A stretch of DNA of 39,969 nt from the NCBI GenBank assembly GCA_903959815.1, contig CAJBYM010000126.1, positions 1 through 39,969 of the forward strand. The letters are read 5' to 3'. The DNA comes from Candidatus Omnitrophota bacterium (GTDB lineage Bacteria > Omnitrophota > Gorgyraeia > Zapsychrales > Fredricksoniimonadaceae). Shown piece after piece: positions 26,160 through 34,247 of this stretch. Each line of letters opens with the position of its first letter. Within the stretch, counting starts at the first letter, position 1. The translations under genes were made by a program, and so were the position numbers. The notes beneath the pieces were generated by a model, which was not told where the DNA came from, made no database searches, and saw only the letters and a list, made by a program, of their open reading frames with translations.

Positions 26160-29100
26160 ATGCGCCAGATATTGACCAAGATGACAGCTTATATTGCGCT
26201 TGCCGCATTCGTATTGACGAGTGTTGTGCCGCCATCTTATGCTCAGAGTGTAAGCCTGCTTCCGATACCTGGGAATATGGTCGGTTTAAGCACCTCCTTT
26301 ACGCCTGTTGTTTTACGTGGGATGAAGGTTGATCCGCAGAATCCTTTCAAGTTTGATTTTGTTGTTGATCCCGGTGACAGCGGTTTGCAGGGGGATGCGC
26401 TCAAGGATGAATCGACGCGGCTGGTGCGGTATTTTCTTGCGGCGGTAACGACTCCTGAAAAAGACCTTTGGGTCAATCTTTCCCCTTATGAAAGCGACCG
26501 CATTATTCCTGAGTCATTCGGGATGACGGAAATGGGTCGGGATCTTTTGAGTCAAGATTATATCCTTAAGCAGATCACGTCCTCTTTGATGTATCCCGAA
26601 GGTGAGGCGGGCAAGGTGTTTTGGGCTAAGGTTTATTCACAGGCTTACAGTGCTTATGGTACCACGGATGTCCCTGTCGATACCTTCAACAAGGTATGGA
26701 TTACGCCTGATAAGGCGGAAGTTTACGAGGATCAAGGTGTGGCGTTCGTGGGTGAGAGTCACTTGAAGGTCATGCTTGAAAGCGATTATTTAGCGATGTC
26801 GAATGTGCAAGCGACCGATGGCTCAAGCGTTTCGCCGACCGCTGATATGACCAAACAACTTATGCGTGAGATCATGATCCCTTTGATCGAGAAAGAGGTC
26901 AATGAGGGCAAGAACTTTACGCAATTGCGGCAGGTGTATCAATCTTTGATCTTGTCGGTGTGGTACAAGAAACGTCTTAAGGACAGCGTGCTTAGCCAGG
27001 TTTATGCTGACAGGAATAAGGTTGCGGGCGTGGATATTCAGGACAAGAAAGAAAGTGAGAAGATCTGGGCACAGTATGTGGCGGCATTTAAGAAGGGGGT
27101 TTATAGCTATATTAAAGAAGAGGTTGATGAGTACACGCAGGAGACGATCCCCAGGAAGTATTTCTCCGGCGGTGTCAATGCTGCAGAGATGTTCAAGGTA
27201 GTATCATTTAAACCTTTGCTTCAAAAGGTTAGGTCTATATTTTATAAAGGCTTGGTGATTGCATCTTTTATTGTATTGGCATCCAATGCCCTTGGTCAGG
27301 CACAATCCATTGTTGCGCCTGTTCAAGATCAGGGTACGGGGGCGGCGCAAGTGACAGCACCCAGGATTGCTGAGTTTACAAATGCGACAATCGATGCTTG
27401 GGCTAAAGTATCTTTTGCGGGCCAGGATGACCGCATTGATCCGTCCCATCCTGCAGCTCAGAAACATATGAAGATATTCAATGACAAATTGAGTGGCTTA
27501 AAAAAGTTGTTCAAGGAAAAGACGGGTTTTGAGATCGGGGATGCTGGATCGCTGTGGATCCAGCGCCACGAGAAAAGCGGCAATCCGGAAGGTATAGAAA
27601 CAATAGTTAATTTACTTGGTTCAGATGGGAAGATCCTTGGTTCTTGCCAGATTGTTCAGAAGTTTACGAATTTCTTAAATGATCGTATTAATGTTGGGGC
27701 ATTGAATGTTTATATGGTGGGAGAAGATGGGCAGCCAAATCTTAAACAGGGGATCAATTTACAGGAGCCGGAAACAAGTATGATGACAATGAATGAATGG
27801 TCTGATTTTATTGGCCCGTTCATGGATTATACGAACAATGGCTGGTCGATGGATCAATCGTCCAAGGATAAATTACGGGATCCTTTTCAGACAGGGACGG
27901 TCACTGTAACATTTGAGAACCATGGTTTTAAGATGGATGTTGAGCTGGGCTGGTCATGGAAAGATGGTGAAAAAAGGCTTTTGATCAAGATAAGCAATGG
28001 TGTTACAACGTTTAACCTTGAGGAAGGAACATCGGAATTTATGCAGAATCTTGCCGTAGTGGGTGCAAGAGCTGCGACTCCTTTTGTGGCACTAGGAGTA
28101 GGTGCATGGGATATGGTCCGTGGGTCTGTTGATCCTAGTGTAAGGGCCAAGGCCGAGCAAGATCATCGGGATTATATGTGGCAAAAGACGGGGCCGCTCT
28201 TACGCAAGATGATGGAAAAGAAGTTTAAGTCTGGCAAAATTGACAATAGATATTTTACAGTCGATGAGCTTCAAGTACCATCGATCTTTGTGGACCATCT
28301 TAATGAGATCTCTAAAGATTATCTTATCGGTGAAGGTGATATTAAAGATATCCAGGCACATATTGCCAGTGACAGCATTGATCCTGTGTATTTTCAAGCG
28401 TTCAATCTTTTGTTGAATGAAGGGCCTTTTTATATGTTCTTGGCGTGGAAAGATAATGGGCTTCCGGATTATCCGCAGACGTTCAAGAATTTAGTTAATA
28501 GCAATGACGGAAAAAATGGTACCGAAATGTTGGAGAAAGTAAAAGAGGTTGTAGCTGAAGCCCGTGCGGCTGTTGATAAGATGAAGCAGGAGAAAATGAA
28601 GGCGGCCAACAAGGGTTTAACTTATCAAGTGACCCAGGCAGATATTAAGGCCGGCAAGGCTTTGGATGCAGATAAAGGAGAAATACAGGAGTTTTGGCGG
28701 TCGCGTACTGCTTCTGTGGTTGTGACGGATTTTGAGAGCGGCAGGAAAGGTTCCCAGGAAGGCGGCATGGCTAAGATCGATGGGAAGCCGTATTATGTCA
28801 AGTTTTATGAGAATGAGGACCGGATGCGTGCAGAGTGGCTGAGTTGGATGATCTATCGGCAGGTTGGTATCCCTGTGGTGGATGAAATGGTCGTTGTTGA
28901 TGTTAATGGCCGTAAGGGGATAGCTTCAAGTTGGGTAGAAGGTTCATCTGTAGGCGGGCTTGATCCTTATCAGGACAAGAAATTGTTAGCTTTGGAATTT
29001 GTTGCCGCGGCTTTCATCCAGGACCGTGACAGGGGGACCGAAGAAAATTATCTTAATACAAAGGATGGGAAGGTCGCGATTGATTTCGGCGGTTCGGCCA

Positions 29101-29621
29101 TGTACACCGGGACCGGGGGTATCAAGGGACAGATGGGCAGTGAATTGTCGTTCGGTGTTGAGCATTTCAAGCAGATGATGACCGAAGGTTGGCACCGCAA
29201 TAAAAGATTTTATGAGACATTGGCCGAGGAAGATATCCGTGAGGCACAGATCGAGTTTGTCCGGGAATTATCTCCTGAGCTTTTAAGTGATATGATCGAT
29301 GCGGTGGATCTTCAGGGCCAGGGGGTTCGCGATCAGATCATGGGCGTTTATAGTGAAAGTTTGGATTATTTACGCAGTTTAGATGTTGCCCATGTTGAGT
29401 ATGGCGGTATTGATCTTGATCCTGCCGGGATGAACATGTCGATTAAAGGCGACGGGAGTATTAAAATTAATGCGATTGATCCTGCGATCTTTGCTCAGTT
29501 TGAGGCTGCACCGGGCTTGATCCCTGTGAATATCGGTATACGTCCTGCCGGTGATCTGCCTGCATTTTTTGGGTTATCTGCTGCGGTGGATGATCAAACG
29601 TCGGTTGTGGCGAGCTCCTAG
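26160..29621 (+). CDS. Giant exported protein with Omnitrophota N- and C-terminal modules and a kinase-like domain
   Basis: 1153 residues, no named family. A signal peptide (1-28, AAFVLTSVVPPSYA then QS) is followed by a module (about 30-345) with LLPIPGNMVGLS, NPFKFDF, KDLWVNLSPYESDRIIPESF, LKQITSSLMYPEGE, FNKVWITP and YFSGG. I recall such segments from other Omnitrophota exported proteins. Residues 353-383 look like a second signal peptide (KVRSIFYK, hydrophobic GLVIASFIVLASNAL, then GQAQS). The middle (about 400-845) is unrecognised and AT-richer, partly coiled. Residues about 850-985 resemble a protein/lipid-kinase fold: Gly-rich segment GSQEGG, Lys881 in YYVKFY, Glu892, DRDRGTEENYL with Asn963, and Asp975 in IDFGGS. 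The tail (1081-1139) reads YGGIDLDP...IPVNIGIRPAGDLPAFFGL. Function unknown; kinase activity is inference. Confidence 0.85.
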   Translation: MRQILTKMTAYIALAAFVLTSVVPPSYAQSVSLLPIPGNMVGLSTSFTPVVLRGMKVDPQNPFKFDFVVDPGDSGLQGDALKDESTRLVRYFLAAVTTPEKDLWVNLSPYESDRIIPESFGMTEMGRDLLSQDYILKQITSSLMYPEGEAGKVFWAKVYSQAYSAYGTTDVPVDTFNKVWITPDKAEVYEDQGVAFVGESHLKVMLESDYLAMSNVQATDGSSVSPTADMTKQLMREIMIPLIEKEVNEGKNFTQLRQVYQSLILSVWYKKRLKDSVLSQVYADRNKVAGVDIQDKKESEKIWAQYVAAFKKGVYSYIKEEVDEYTQETIPRKYFSGGVNAAEMFKVVSFKPLLQKVRSIFYKGLVIASFIVLASNALGQAQSIVAPVQDQGTGAAQVTAPRIAEFTNATIDAWAKVSFAGQDDRIDPSHPAAQKHMKIFNDKLSGLKKLFKEKTGFEIGDAGSLWIQRHEKSGNPEGIETIVNLLGSDGKILGSCQIVQKFTNFLNDRINVGALNVYMVGEDGQPNLKQGINLQEPETSMMTMNEWSDFIGPFMDYTNNGWSMDQSSKDKLRDPFQTGTVTVTFENHGFKMDVELGWSWKDGEKRLLIKISNGVTTFNLEEGTSEFMQNLAVVGARAATPFVALGVGAWDMVRGSVDPSVRAKAEQDHRDYMWQKTGPLLRKMMEKKFKSGKIDNRYFTVDELQVPSIFVDHLNEISKDYLIGEGDIKDIQAHIASDSIDPVYFQAFNLLLNEGPFYMFLAWKDNGLPDYPQTFKNLVNSNDGKNGTEMLEKVKEVVAEARAAVDKMKQEKMKAANKGLTYQVTQADIKAGKALDADKGEIQEFWRSRTASVVVTDFESGRKGSQEGGMAKIDGKPYYVKFYENEDRMRAEWLSWMIYRQVGIPVVDEMVVVDVNGRKGIASSWVEGSSVGGLDPYQDKKLLALEFVAAAFIQDRDRGTEENYLNTKDGKVAIDFGGSAMYTGTGGIKGQMGSELSFGVEHFKQMMTEGWHRNKRFYETLAEEDIREAQIEFVRELSPELLSDMIDAVDLQGQGVRDQIMGVYSESLDYLRSLDVAHVEYGGIDLDPAGMNMSIKGDGSIKINAIDPAIFAQFEAAPGLIPVNIGIRPAGDLPAFFGLSAAVDDQTSVVASS

Positions 29622-30724
29622 AACAATTTCCTGACCAGATAAATGCCTGTTGCCGTAAAGAGTACTGGCGCTAGCCATGCGGCTGCGAACGGCGGGAGCG
29701 CGCCGCCTTTTCCAAGGGCGAGCCCCACAGCATTGACCACATAGAAAAGAAATCCAATGGAAAGCGCGATGCCCACGGAGGCAAAGGTAAGGCCTTTACG
29801 TTTTCCGGTTACGAGTGCGAAAGGTAATCCTACAAAGATGATGACAATGCACGCGAAAGGATAGGCGATCTTCTGGTGCAGGTCGACCTTGAGGTTGTTG
29901 AGCGCAACGATCGCGCCGCTGGCTTTGAAACGCTTGATGTAAGCTTTGGTCTGTTTGATGTTCATGGCGCTTACGTTCAGCCGCTGTTTCATGAGATCAT
30001 CCGGAGATTCGTTGAAGCTGAATGTTTTTTCCTTGAAGAACTGGACATCGTGTGTGGTGGTCGGGTCTTCAGGATCATAGGTCGCGATCTGGCAGTTGAA
30101 GAGCTTCCATTCACTGCCGGTCCATTGTCCTTTGAAGGCCGTGACCTTTTCATTCATCCGTTGTTTCTGGTCTTGTCCGATAACGGTAACGCCTGTCAGG
30201 GTTTTTGTCCCCGGGTCGAATTCATCAATGAAGAAAAGTTTGTTGTTCGTGCCGTAAAAGAAAAGATATTTGATCGACGCTGGTTTTTCGGACCGGGTCT
30301 TTTCATTGACTTCGATCTTTCCTTTCTTAATTTCTTGGGCGAGCATGGCGGCTTGCGGGGCAAAGCGTTCGTTGACGAGAAATACCATGGCGGTCACGAT
30401 AAGTCCGAATATGATCGCCGGTTGCGTGATCTTGCGGTAATTGAGGCCGCTGGCACGCAGCGCGATGATCTCATTATTGTTGTTCAAGCCGCTATAAGTG
30501 AACAGGACGGCTAGCAGGCAGGCGACGGGAGATGTCTGCACAAAGATCACAGGGAAGAACGAAGCGTAATAACCGATGACAATGTCGGTGGGGACTTTAT
30601 TGGCGATAAAATCGTCCAGGTGTGTTGCGGCATCGATCAGGATATAAAGGAATGCGAATAGCAGGATCGCTGCCAGGAACATCTTGATGATCGAAATGAG
30701 GATGTAACGGTCTAGGATTCGCAT
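29618..30724 (-). CDS. lptG: LptG-like LPS export ABC transporter permease (YjgP/YjgQ family)
   Basis: One of two permeases of the LptB2FG complex, which extracts lipopolysaccharide from the inner membrane for transport to the outer membrane. It has three N-terminal helices with the family start MRILDRYILISIIK and the cytoplasmic coupling segment NNNEIIALRASGLNYRKI, then a periplasmic beta-jellyroll and three C-terminal helices (FACIVIIFVGLPFALVTGKRKG). It overlaps the upstream permease gene by 13 bases. Its stop (29618-29620) overlaps the stop of the convergent giant-protein gene. Which of the pair is LptF and which LptG is uncertain. Confidence 0.88.
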   Translation of the reverse strand: MRILDRYILISIIKMFLAAILLFAFLYILIDAATHLDDFIANKVPTDIVIGYYASFFPVIFVQTSPVACLLAVLFTYSGLNNNNEIIALRASGLNYRKITQPAIIFGLIVTAMVFLVNERFAPQAAMLAQEIKKGKIEVNEKTRSEKPASIKYLFFYGTNNKLFFIDEFDPGTKTLTGVTVIGQDQKQRMNEKVTAFKGQWTGSEWKLFNCQIATYDPEDPTTTHDVQFFKEKTFSFNESPDDLMKQRLNVSAMNIKQTKAYIKRFKASGAIVALNNLKVDLHQKIAYPFACIVIIFVGLPFALVTGKRKGLTFASVGIALSIGFLFYVVNAVGLALGKGGALPPFAAAWLAPVLFTATGIYLVRKLF

Positions 30725-31803
30725 AGTTTATAATTCAGGATGAAAACAATGATCCCGCCGATGATGTTAGGGATCCACATGAGGATATCCGGGCGCGCGA
30801 TGCCCTGCGCGGCCAGTGCTTGGCAGCCGATCGATACCAGATAATAGGGTGCGGCGAACATGACGGCTAATAAAAGGTTGGCGGTCTTGGCTCGGCGGTG
30901 CGTGACGACTGCGACCGGGAATCCGAGCAGGATAAAAAGTAGCGGTGAAAGCGCCCATGAGATTTTGCGGTGATATTCTGCGATGAGCGGTTTGGTGTCG
31001 ACCCCCATCTTTTCAAGCTTCTTCATTTCGGCCTGGAGTTCTTTGAGATTCATCCCCTTGGGTTTTTTTTCGAGTTTGCCGCCTTTACGCGCCATGTCGA
31101 GGGTCATGAAGGATGTTTTAAAATTCAGTTTGTAGAAATTGTTCGGATTATTGAAGTCCGGCTCATCGGAGGTGCCATTGATGAGTTTCAGTAATACTTT
31201 TTGTTGGCCTGGAACAGGGGTGAATTCGCCTTCCTGCGCCGAGATCGTGCGAGTGGGGCGCCCGTCTGTCTGGGGTTGCCAGATGCGCACGTTGTACATT
31301 TTATTGCGGTCCATCTGGTAAACAAAAATGATATTGCCGTTGAAGGCATCAATGAATGTGCCGGCCTCCAGCAATGCTGAAGGATTTCTTGCCCCCGCTT
31401 GTTGCAGGACCTGGCGTTGTGCCTCATAGGCATTGGGGATGACGCGGTCATTTAAGATCAACATGACCAGTGACAGGATGATGCCAAGCGCGATCAGCGG
31501 GGTTAAAAGGCTTCTTAAGGAAATTCCGCTCGCGCGGATCGCGATGATCTCATTATCAGACGAGAAACGCCCGAAGGTGAGGATTACGGTGGCCAGTGCC
31601 GCGACGGGCAACGTGTAGCCTAAAAGCACCGGGATATTATAAACGAAGGCCAGGGCCACAGATCCAAGATCAACGCCCTGATTGATGACTTTATTGGCCA
31701 GCTGGGGGAGATATCCCAAAAGAAAGACAAACGTCAAGACTCCCAGGCACATGGCAAAGGGGATCGAGCATTCTTTTAAGATGTAATTACGCAGGATTCG
31801 CAT
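30712..31803 (-). CDS. lptF: LptF-like LPS export ABC transporter permease (YjgP/YjgQ family)
   Basis: Partner permease of the preceding entry. It has the start MRILRNYILKECSIPF, helices around 15-35, 60-80 and 100-120, the coupling segment SDNEIIAIRASGISLRSL, a periplasmic domain to about residue 270, and C-terminal helices with LSPLLFILLGFPVAVVTHRRAK. It overlaps comF by 28 bases and has no good ribosome-binding site, so coupled translation is likely. No LptB ATPase, LptA or LptC gene is in the window. Confidence 0.88.
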   Translation of the reverse strand: MRILRNYILKECSIPFAMCLGVLTFVFLLGYLPQLANKVINQGVDLGSVALAFVYNIPVLLGYTLPVAALATVILTFGRFSSDNEIIAIRASGISLRSLLTPLIALGIILSLVMLILNDRVIPNAYEAQRQVLQQAGARNPSALLEAGTFIDAFNGNIIFVYQMDRNKMYNVRIWQPQTDGRPTRTISAQEGEFTPVPGQQKVLLKLINGTSDEPDFNNPNNFYKLNFKTSFMTLDMARKGGKLEKKPKGMNLKELQAEMKKLEKMGVDTKPLIAEYHRKISWALSPLLFILLGFPVAVVTHRRAKTANLLLAVMFAAPYYLVSIGCQALAAQGIARPDILMWIPNIIGGIIVFILNYKLCES

Positions 31804-32525
31804 GAAGCAAGGCCCAAGCTGATGATAATGACCCTGGACGCGCCCGCGTCCTTGAGGGTTTTCGCGGCTTCTGATGCCGTCGCTGTGGTGGTCAGGATGT
31901 CGTCTACCACGATGATCTCGCGTCCGACGATGTCATCCAAGTTTTTTATTCTAAAAGCCCCTTTGATGTTTGTCCAGCGGTCTTTTGCAGCCAGTTCACT
32001 TTGCCGGGCGGTGGGGCGGCTGCGGATCAGGATGTCATTTTTGAGCGGCACATTGAATTCTTGGGCAACACATGCGGCCAGAAGCGCCGCCTGATTGTAG
32101 CCGCGCTCTCTTAAGCGCACCGGATGTAAAGGAACGGGGATGACCATCGCGGCATTAGGGAATCGGAGGACATAGTGTTCTTTGAAGGCGTGAAAGAGGG
32201 CGGCAAAGGTGCGGCGCACGGATGTTTTATTCTGAAACTTAAAACGGTGCAAGAGATCGCGTGCGGGTCCTTGGTATTCGAGCATGGCCCAGGCTTCATC
32301 AAAGTGAGGCGGGCGCGACCGGCATGAAGGGCATAAGCTTTCTTCAGTTATATCTTTTAGATGACGTGAACAGCGGATACAAAAAGGCGGTGTATTTAAT
32401 GGTAGTTTTTTGTGGCAATCAGGGCATAAGGGATCCTGTCCTGTCGCAGGATGATAACAGCGGCACAAGATGCAATTGCGCGGGAAGATGATATCCAGGA
32501 GCCCGATCCAAATACTTTTGATCAT
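31776..32525 (-). CDS. ComF family phosphoribosyltransferase-like protein
   Basis: ComFC/GntX-type protein, related to the DNA-uptake factor ComFC. It has two zinc-ribbon-like CxxC pairs in the first 75 residues (CILC, CPDC, CIRC, CPSC). The body is a PRTase domain with IPVPLHPVRLRERGYNQAALLA, the family motif SELAAKDRWTNIKGAF, and the PRPP-binding loop IIVVDDILTTTATASE. Length is 249. It heads the comF-lptF-lptG operon. Other competence genes are absent, so a DNA-uptake role is not shown. Confidence 0.9.
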   Translation of the reverse strand: MIKSIWIGLLDIIFPRNCILCRCYHPATGQDPLCPDCHKKLPLNTPPFCIRCSRHLKDITEESLCPSCRSRPPHFDEAWAMLEYQGPARDLLHRFKFQNKTSVRRTFAALFHAFKEHYVLRFPNAAMVIPVPLHPVRLRERGYNQAALLAACVAQEFNVPLKNDILIRSRPTARQSELAAKDRWTNIKGAFRIKNLDDIVGREIIVVDDILTTTATASEAAKTLKDAGASRVIIISLGLASCESCVITS

Positions 32526-32560
32526 GGCGCGATGCTATCATGCGTTTGATGAATTGTCAA
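32525..32560 (-). promoter_or_regulatory. Promoter of comF-lptF-lptG, predicted to give a leaderless or near-leaderless mRNA
   Basis: On the minus strand TTGACA (32560-32555), 17 bases, TAGCAT (32537-32532). Only six bases separate the -10 box from the comF ATG at 32525, so transcription would begin at or next to the start codon. The -35 is a perfect consensus match. Confidence 0.6.
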
Positions 32561-32645
32561 ACATGCTATCCTCACCATACTGGATGAAGTTTCAGAAATC
32601 TCATATTCTTCTTGAGAATATTTCAAGAGATCTTAAAATAAAATC
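32554..32645 (+). promoter_or_regulatory. Promoter and leader hairpin before the beta-barrel gene
   Basis: TTGTCA (32554-32559), 16 bases, CATACT (32576-32581). It overlaps the divergent comF promoter. The leader holds ATATTCT/AGAATAT (32603-32609 and 32615-32621) with loop TCTTG. The ribosome-binding site before ATG 32646 is weak. Confidence 0.45.
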
Positions 32646-33566
32646 ATGAGATTAAGAACAATCATATTTTTTGCCATCGTTTATATGGTGAACATATCTG
32701 CCGCATCTGCGCAGGACATGGAACTCGTTTCCCGAGAGCTTGATCGCTATTCTCAGGAAGATCAGAGTCCCCCCGCAAATTCATACTCAACAAAAACTCC
32801 GGATAGAAAAGCTCATACGTTTGAAATGGCGCTGGAAACATATAATTATAAATATCAAGAGACTGTTAATGGCGGGAAGTTCATGGGCAACAGAGGACAG
32901 TATAATGGTCTTTTTGGTGCCTATACTTTTCGACCGCGCGATGTAGATTCATTCTTTGATGAAATCTTTGCGAACATGTTTCGTTTTGAAGTTCGCTATG
33001 CTTTGGGAAAAGTTGATTATACGGGATCGGGCAATTATTACGGATTGAAGGATTATTCCTATGAAGTCCGGGCGATCTTGGGTCGAGAATATTACTGGGG
33101 TGAGTCGTGGCAGTTTGTGCCTTATTCGGGTGTGGGGTTCCGTTATTTGAATGACGGGCTTCAGGCTTATACGCCGGGCGGGTATAACCGTGAATCACGC
33201 TATCTTTACATGCCCATAGGATTTACGGTCCATAAGAATCTTCGCAATGCCTGGGGTATTGGTTTTAATGCGGAATATGACATTTTTCTGGGTGGGAAGC
33301 AGATCAGCCATGAGGAAGATGTTGATCCCGGGTACAGCCCTGTTAGCAATACACAAAGACGCGGATTTGGTGCGCGAGGATCGCTTAAGATCGAGAAAGA
33401 GATTCCTGATATGAAGTTCTGCGTTGAGCCTTTCTTCCGTTATTGGCATATTCAGGATTCGGATGCTGCACCGGAGATGTATCAAGGCGTGCCAACCGGC
33501 TGGGCCTTGTTAGAGCCTGAAAATACGACCCAGGAGTTTGGTATCAAGATGGGCGTTGAGTTTTAA
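32646..33566 (+). CDS. Predicted outer-membrane beta-barrel protein
   Basis: No family recognised. A signal peptide is clear (RTIIFFAIVYMVNISAASA then QD). After a polar segment, the 306-residue protein consists of alternating amphipathic strands with many aromatic residues and G-x-Y patterns (FRFEVRYALGKVDY, YSYEVRAILGREYYWG, FVPYSGVGFRYL, WGIGFNAEYDIFLGG, RGFGARGSLKIEKE). It ends in EFGIKMGVEF, with the terminal Phe of a beta-barrel assembly signal. A barrel of about 10-12 strands seems likely. Function unknown. It stands alone between its own promoter and a terminator. Confidence 0.75.
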   Translation: MRLRTIIFFAIVYMVNISAASAQDMELVSRELDRYSQEDQSPPANSYSTKTPDRKAHTFEMALETYNYKYQETVNGGKFMGNRGQYNGLFGAYTFRPRDVDSFFDEIFANMFRFEVRYALGKVDYTGSGNYYGLKDYSYEVRAILGREYYWGESWQFVPYSGVGFRYLNDGLQAYTPGGYNRESRYLYMPIGFTVHKNLRNAWGIGFNAEYDIFLGGKQISHEEDVDPGYSPVSNTQRRGFGARGSLKIEKEIPDMKFCVEPFFRYWHIQDSDAAPEMYQGVPTGWALLEPENTTQEFGIKMGVEF

Positions 33567-33574
33567 ATAAAAGA

Positions 33575-33623
33575 ACGGGGCATGCTATGTTTGTGAATCA
33601 TAAAATAGCAAGCTCCGTTTTTT
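33575..33623 (+). terminator. Rho-independent terminator after the beta-barrel gene
   Basis: ACGGGGCATGCTAT (33575-33588) pairs with ATAGCAAGCTCCGT (33605-33618) with one mismatch and one G-U pair; TTTTTT follows. It separates the barrel gene from the next secreted-protein gene. The remaining 84 bases of the gap show only a modest AAGGCG ribosome-binding sequence before 33708. Confidence 0.8.
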
Positions 33624-33707
33624 ATTGCCCTGTATAAAATGCTAGATTAACCACGGGTATTTTGCCATAATAACTTCTTCCATAAAGATCTTTTATAAGG
33701 CGAAAGT

Positions 33708-34232
33708 ATGCAAAGTATAAAAATAACATTGATGGTTGTTTTCATTTTTTTGGGCATGACACGTCTGTCCGCAGCGCAGACTTCTTTAGAAAATATGGCC
33801 ACGGAACAGGATGCGGTTATGTTCAGGATCGCGATCGATAAAGCCATGTTTAGTGAGCGTGCTATTCTTACGGTGAGGGTGTTTAATAAGGAAGATTTGG
33901 CCTTATCAGAGCGCATGAAGGGCTGCGCCGTGAAGTATAATATGAAAGATAAACAGCAGAAGACGTTTTGTCCGGAAGGGGTCGTTTATCAGAAAGTAGA
34001 GCCTGAAGAATTTACGTTCTTTGTTTCTGGGATTTTTGCAGAGCTGCTTGTAGCGACCAAGAAACTTAAAGTGGGAGAGCCGTATAAGATATCTATTTCT
34101 GGTTTAAGCCGTGATAATTGTAATGAGGCATCTGTGAGCAGCCAAGGGCTTGCGGGATCTCGAACTTTGATTTTAAAAGATCTTTCTTGGATGGTGACAA
34201 GGCTTGGTTGTTCATCTGGCCATATTAATTAA
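33708..34232 (+). CDS. Secreted protein of unknown function
   Basis: No family recognised. A signal peptide is visible (KITLMVVFIFLGMTRLSAA then QT). The 174-residue product is mostly predicted beta, with Cys residues (CAVKY, FCPEG, NCNEAS, GCSSG) that could pair as disulphides in the periplasm. The AILTVRVFNKED and FTFFVSG segments suggest an Ig-like beta-sandwich, but this is only an impression. It precedes another small secreted gene by 15 bases, so the two are probably cotranscribed. Confidence 0.65.
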   Translation: MQSIKITLMVVFIFLGMTRLSAAQTSLENMATEQDAVMFRIAIDKAMFSERAILTVRVFNKEDLALSERMKGCAVKYNMKDKQQKTFCPEGVVYQKVEPEEFTFFVSGIFAELLVATKKLKVGEPYKISISGLSRDNCNEASVSSQGLAGSRTLILKDLSWMVTRLGCSSGHIN

Positions 34233-34247
34233 ATCAAGGGGGATCTG

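Noticed and set aside
29876-30514. 212-residue plus-strand ORF
   Set aside because: It lies wholly antisense to the well-supported lptG gene, has no family motifs, and its amino-acid pattern is what the complement of a membrane-protein gene gives.
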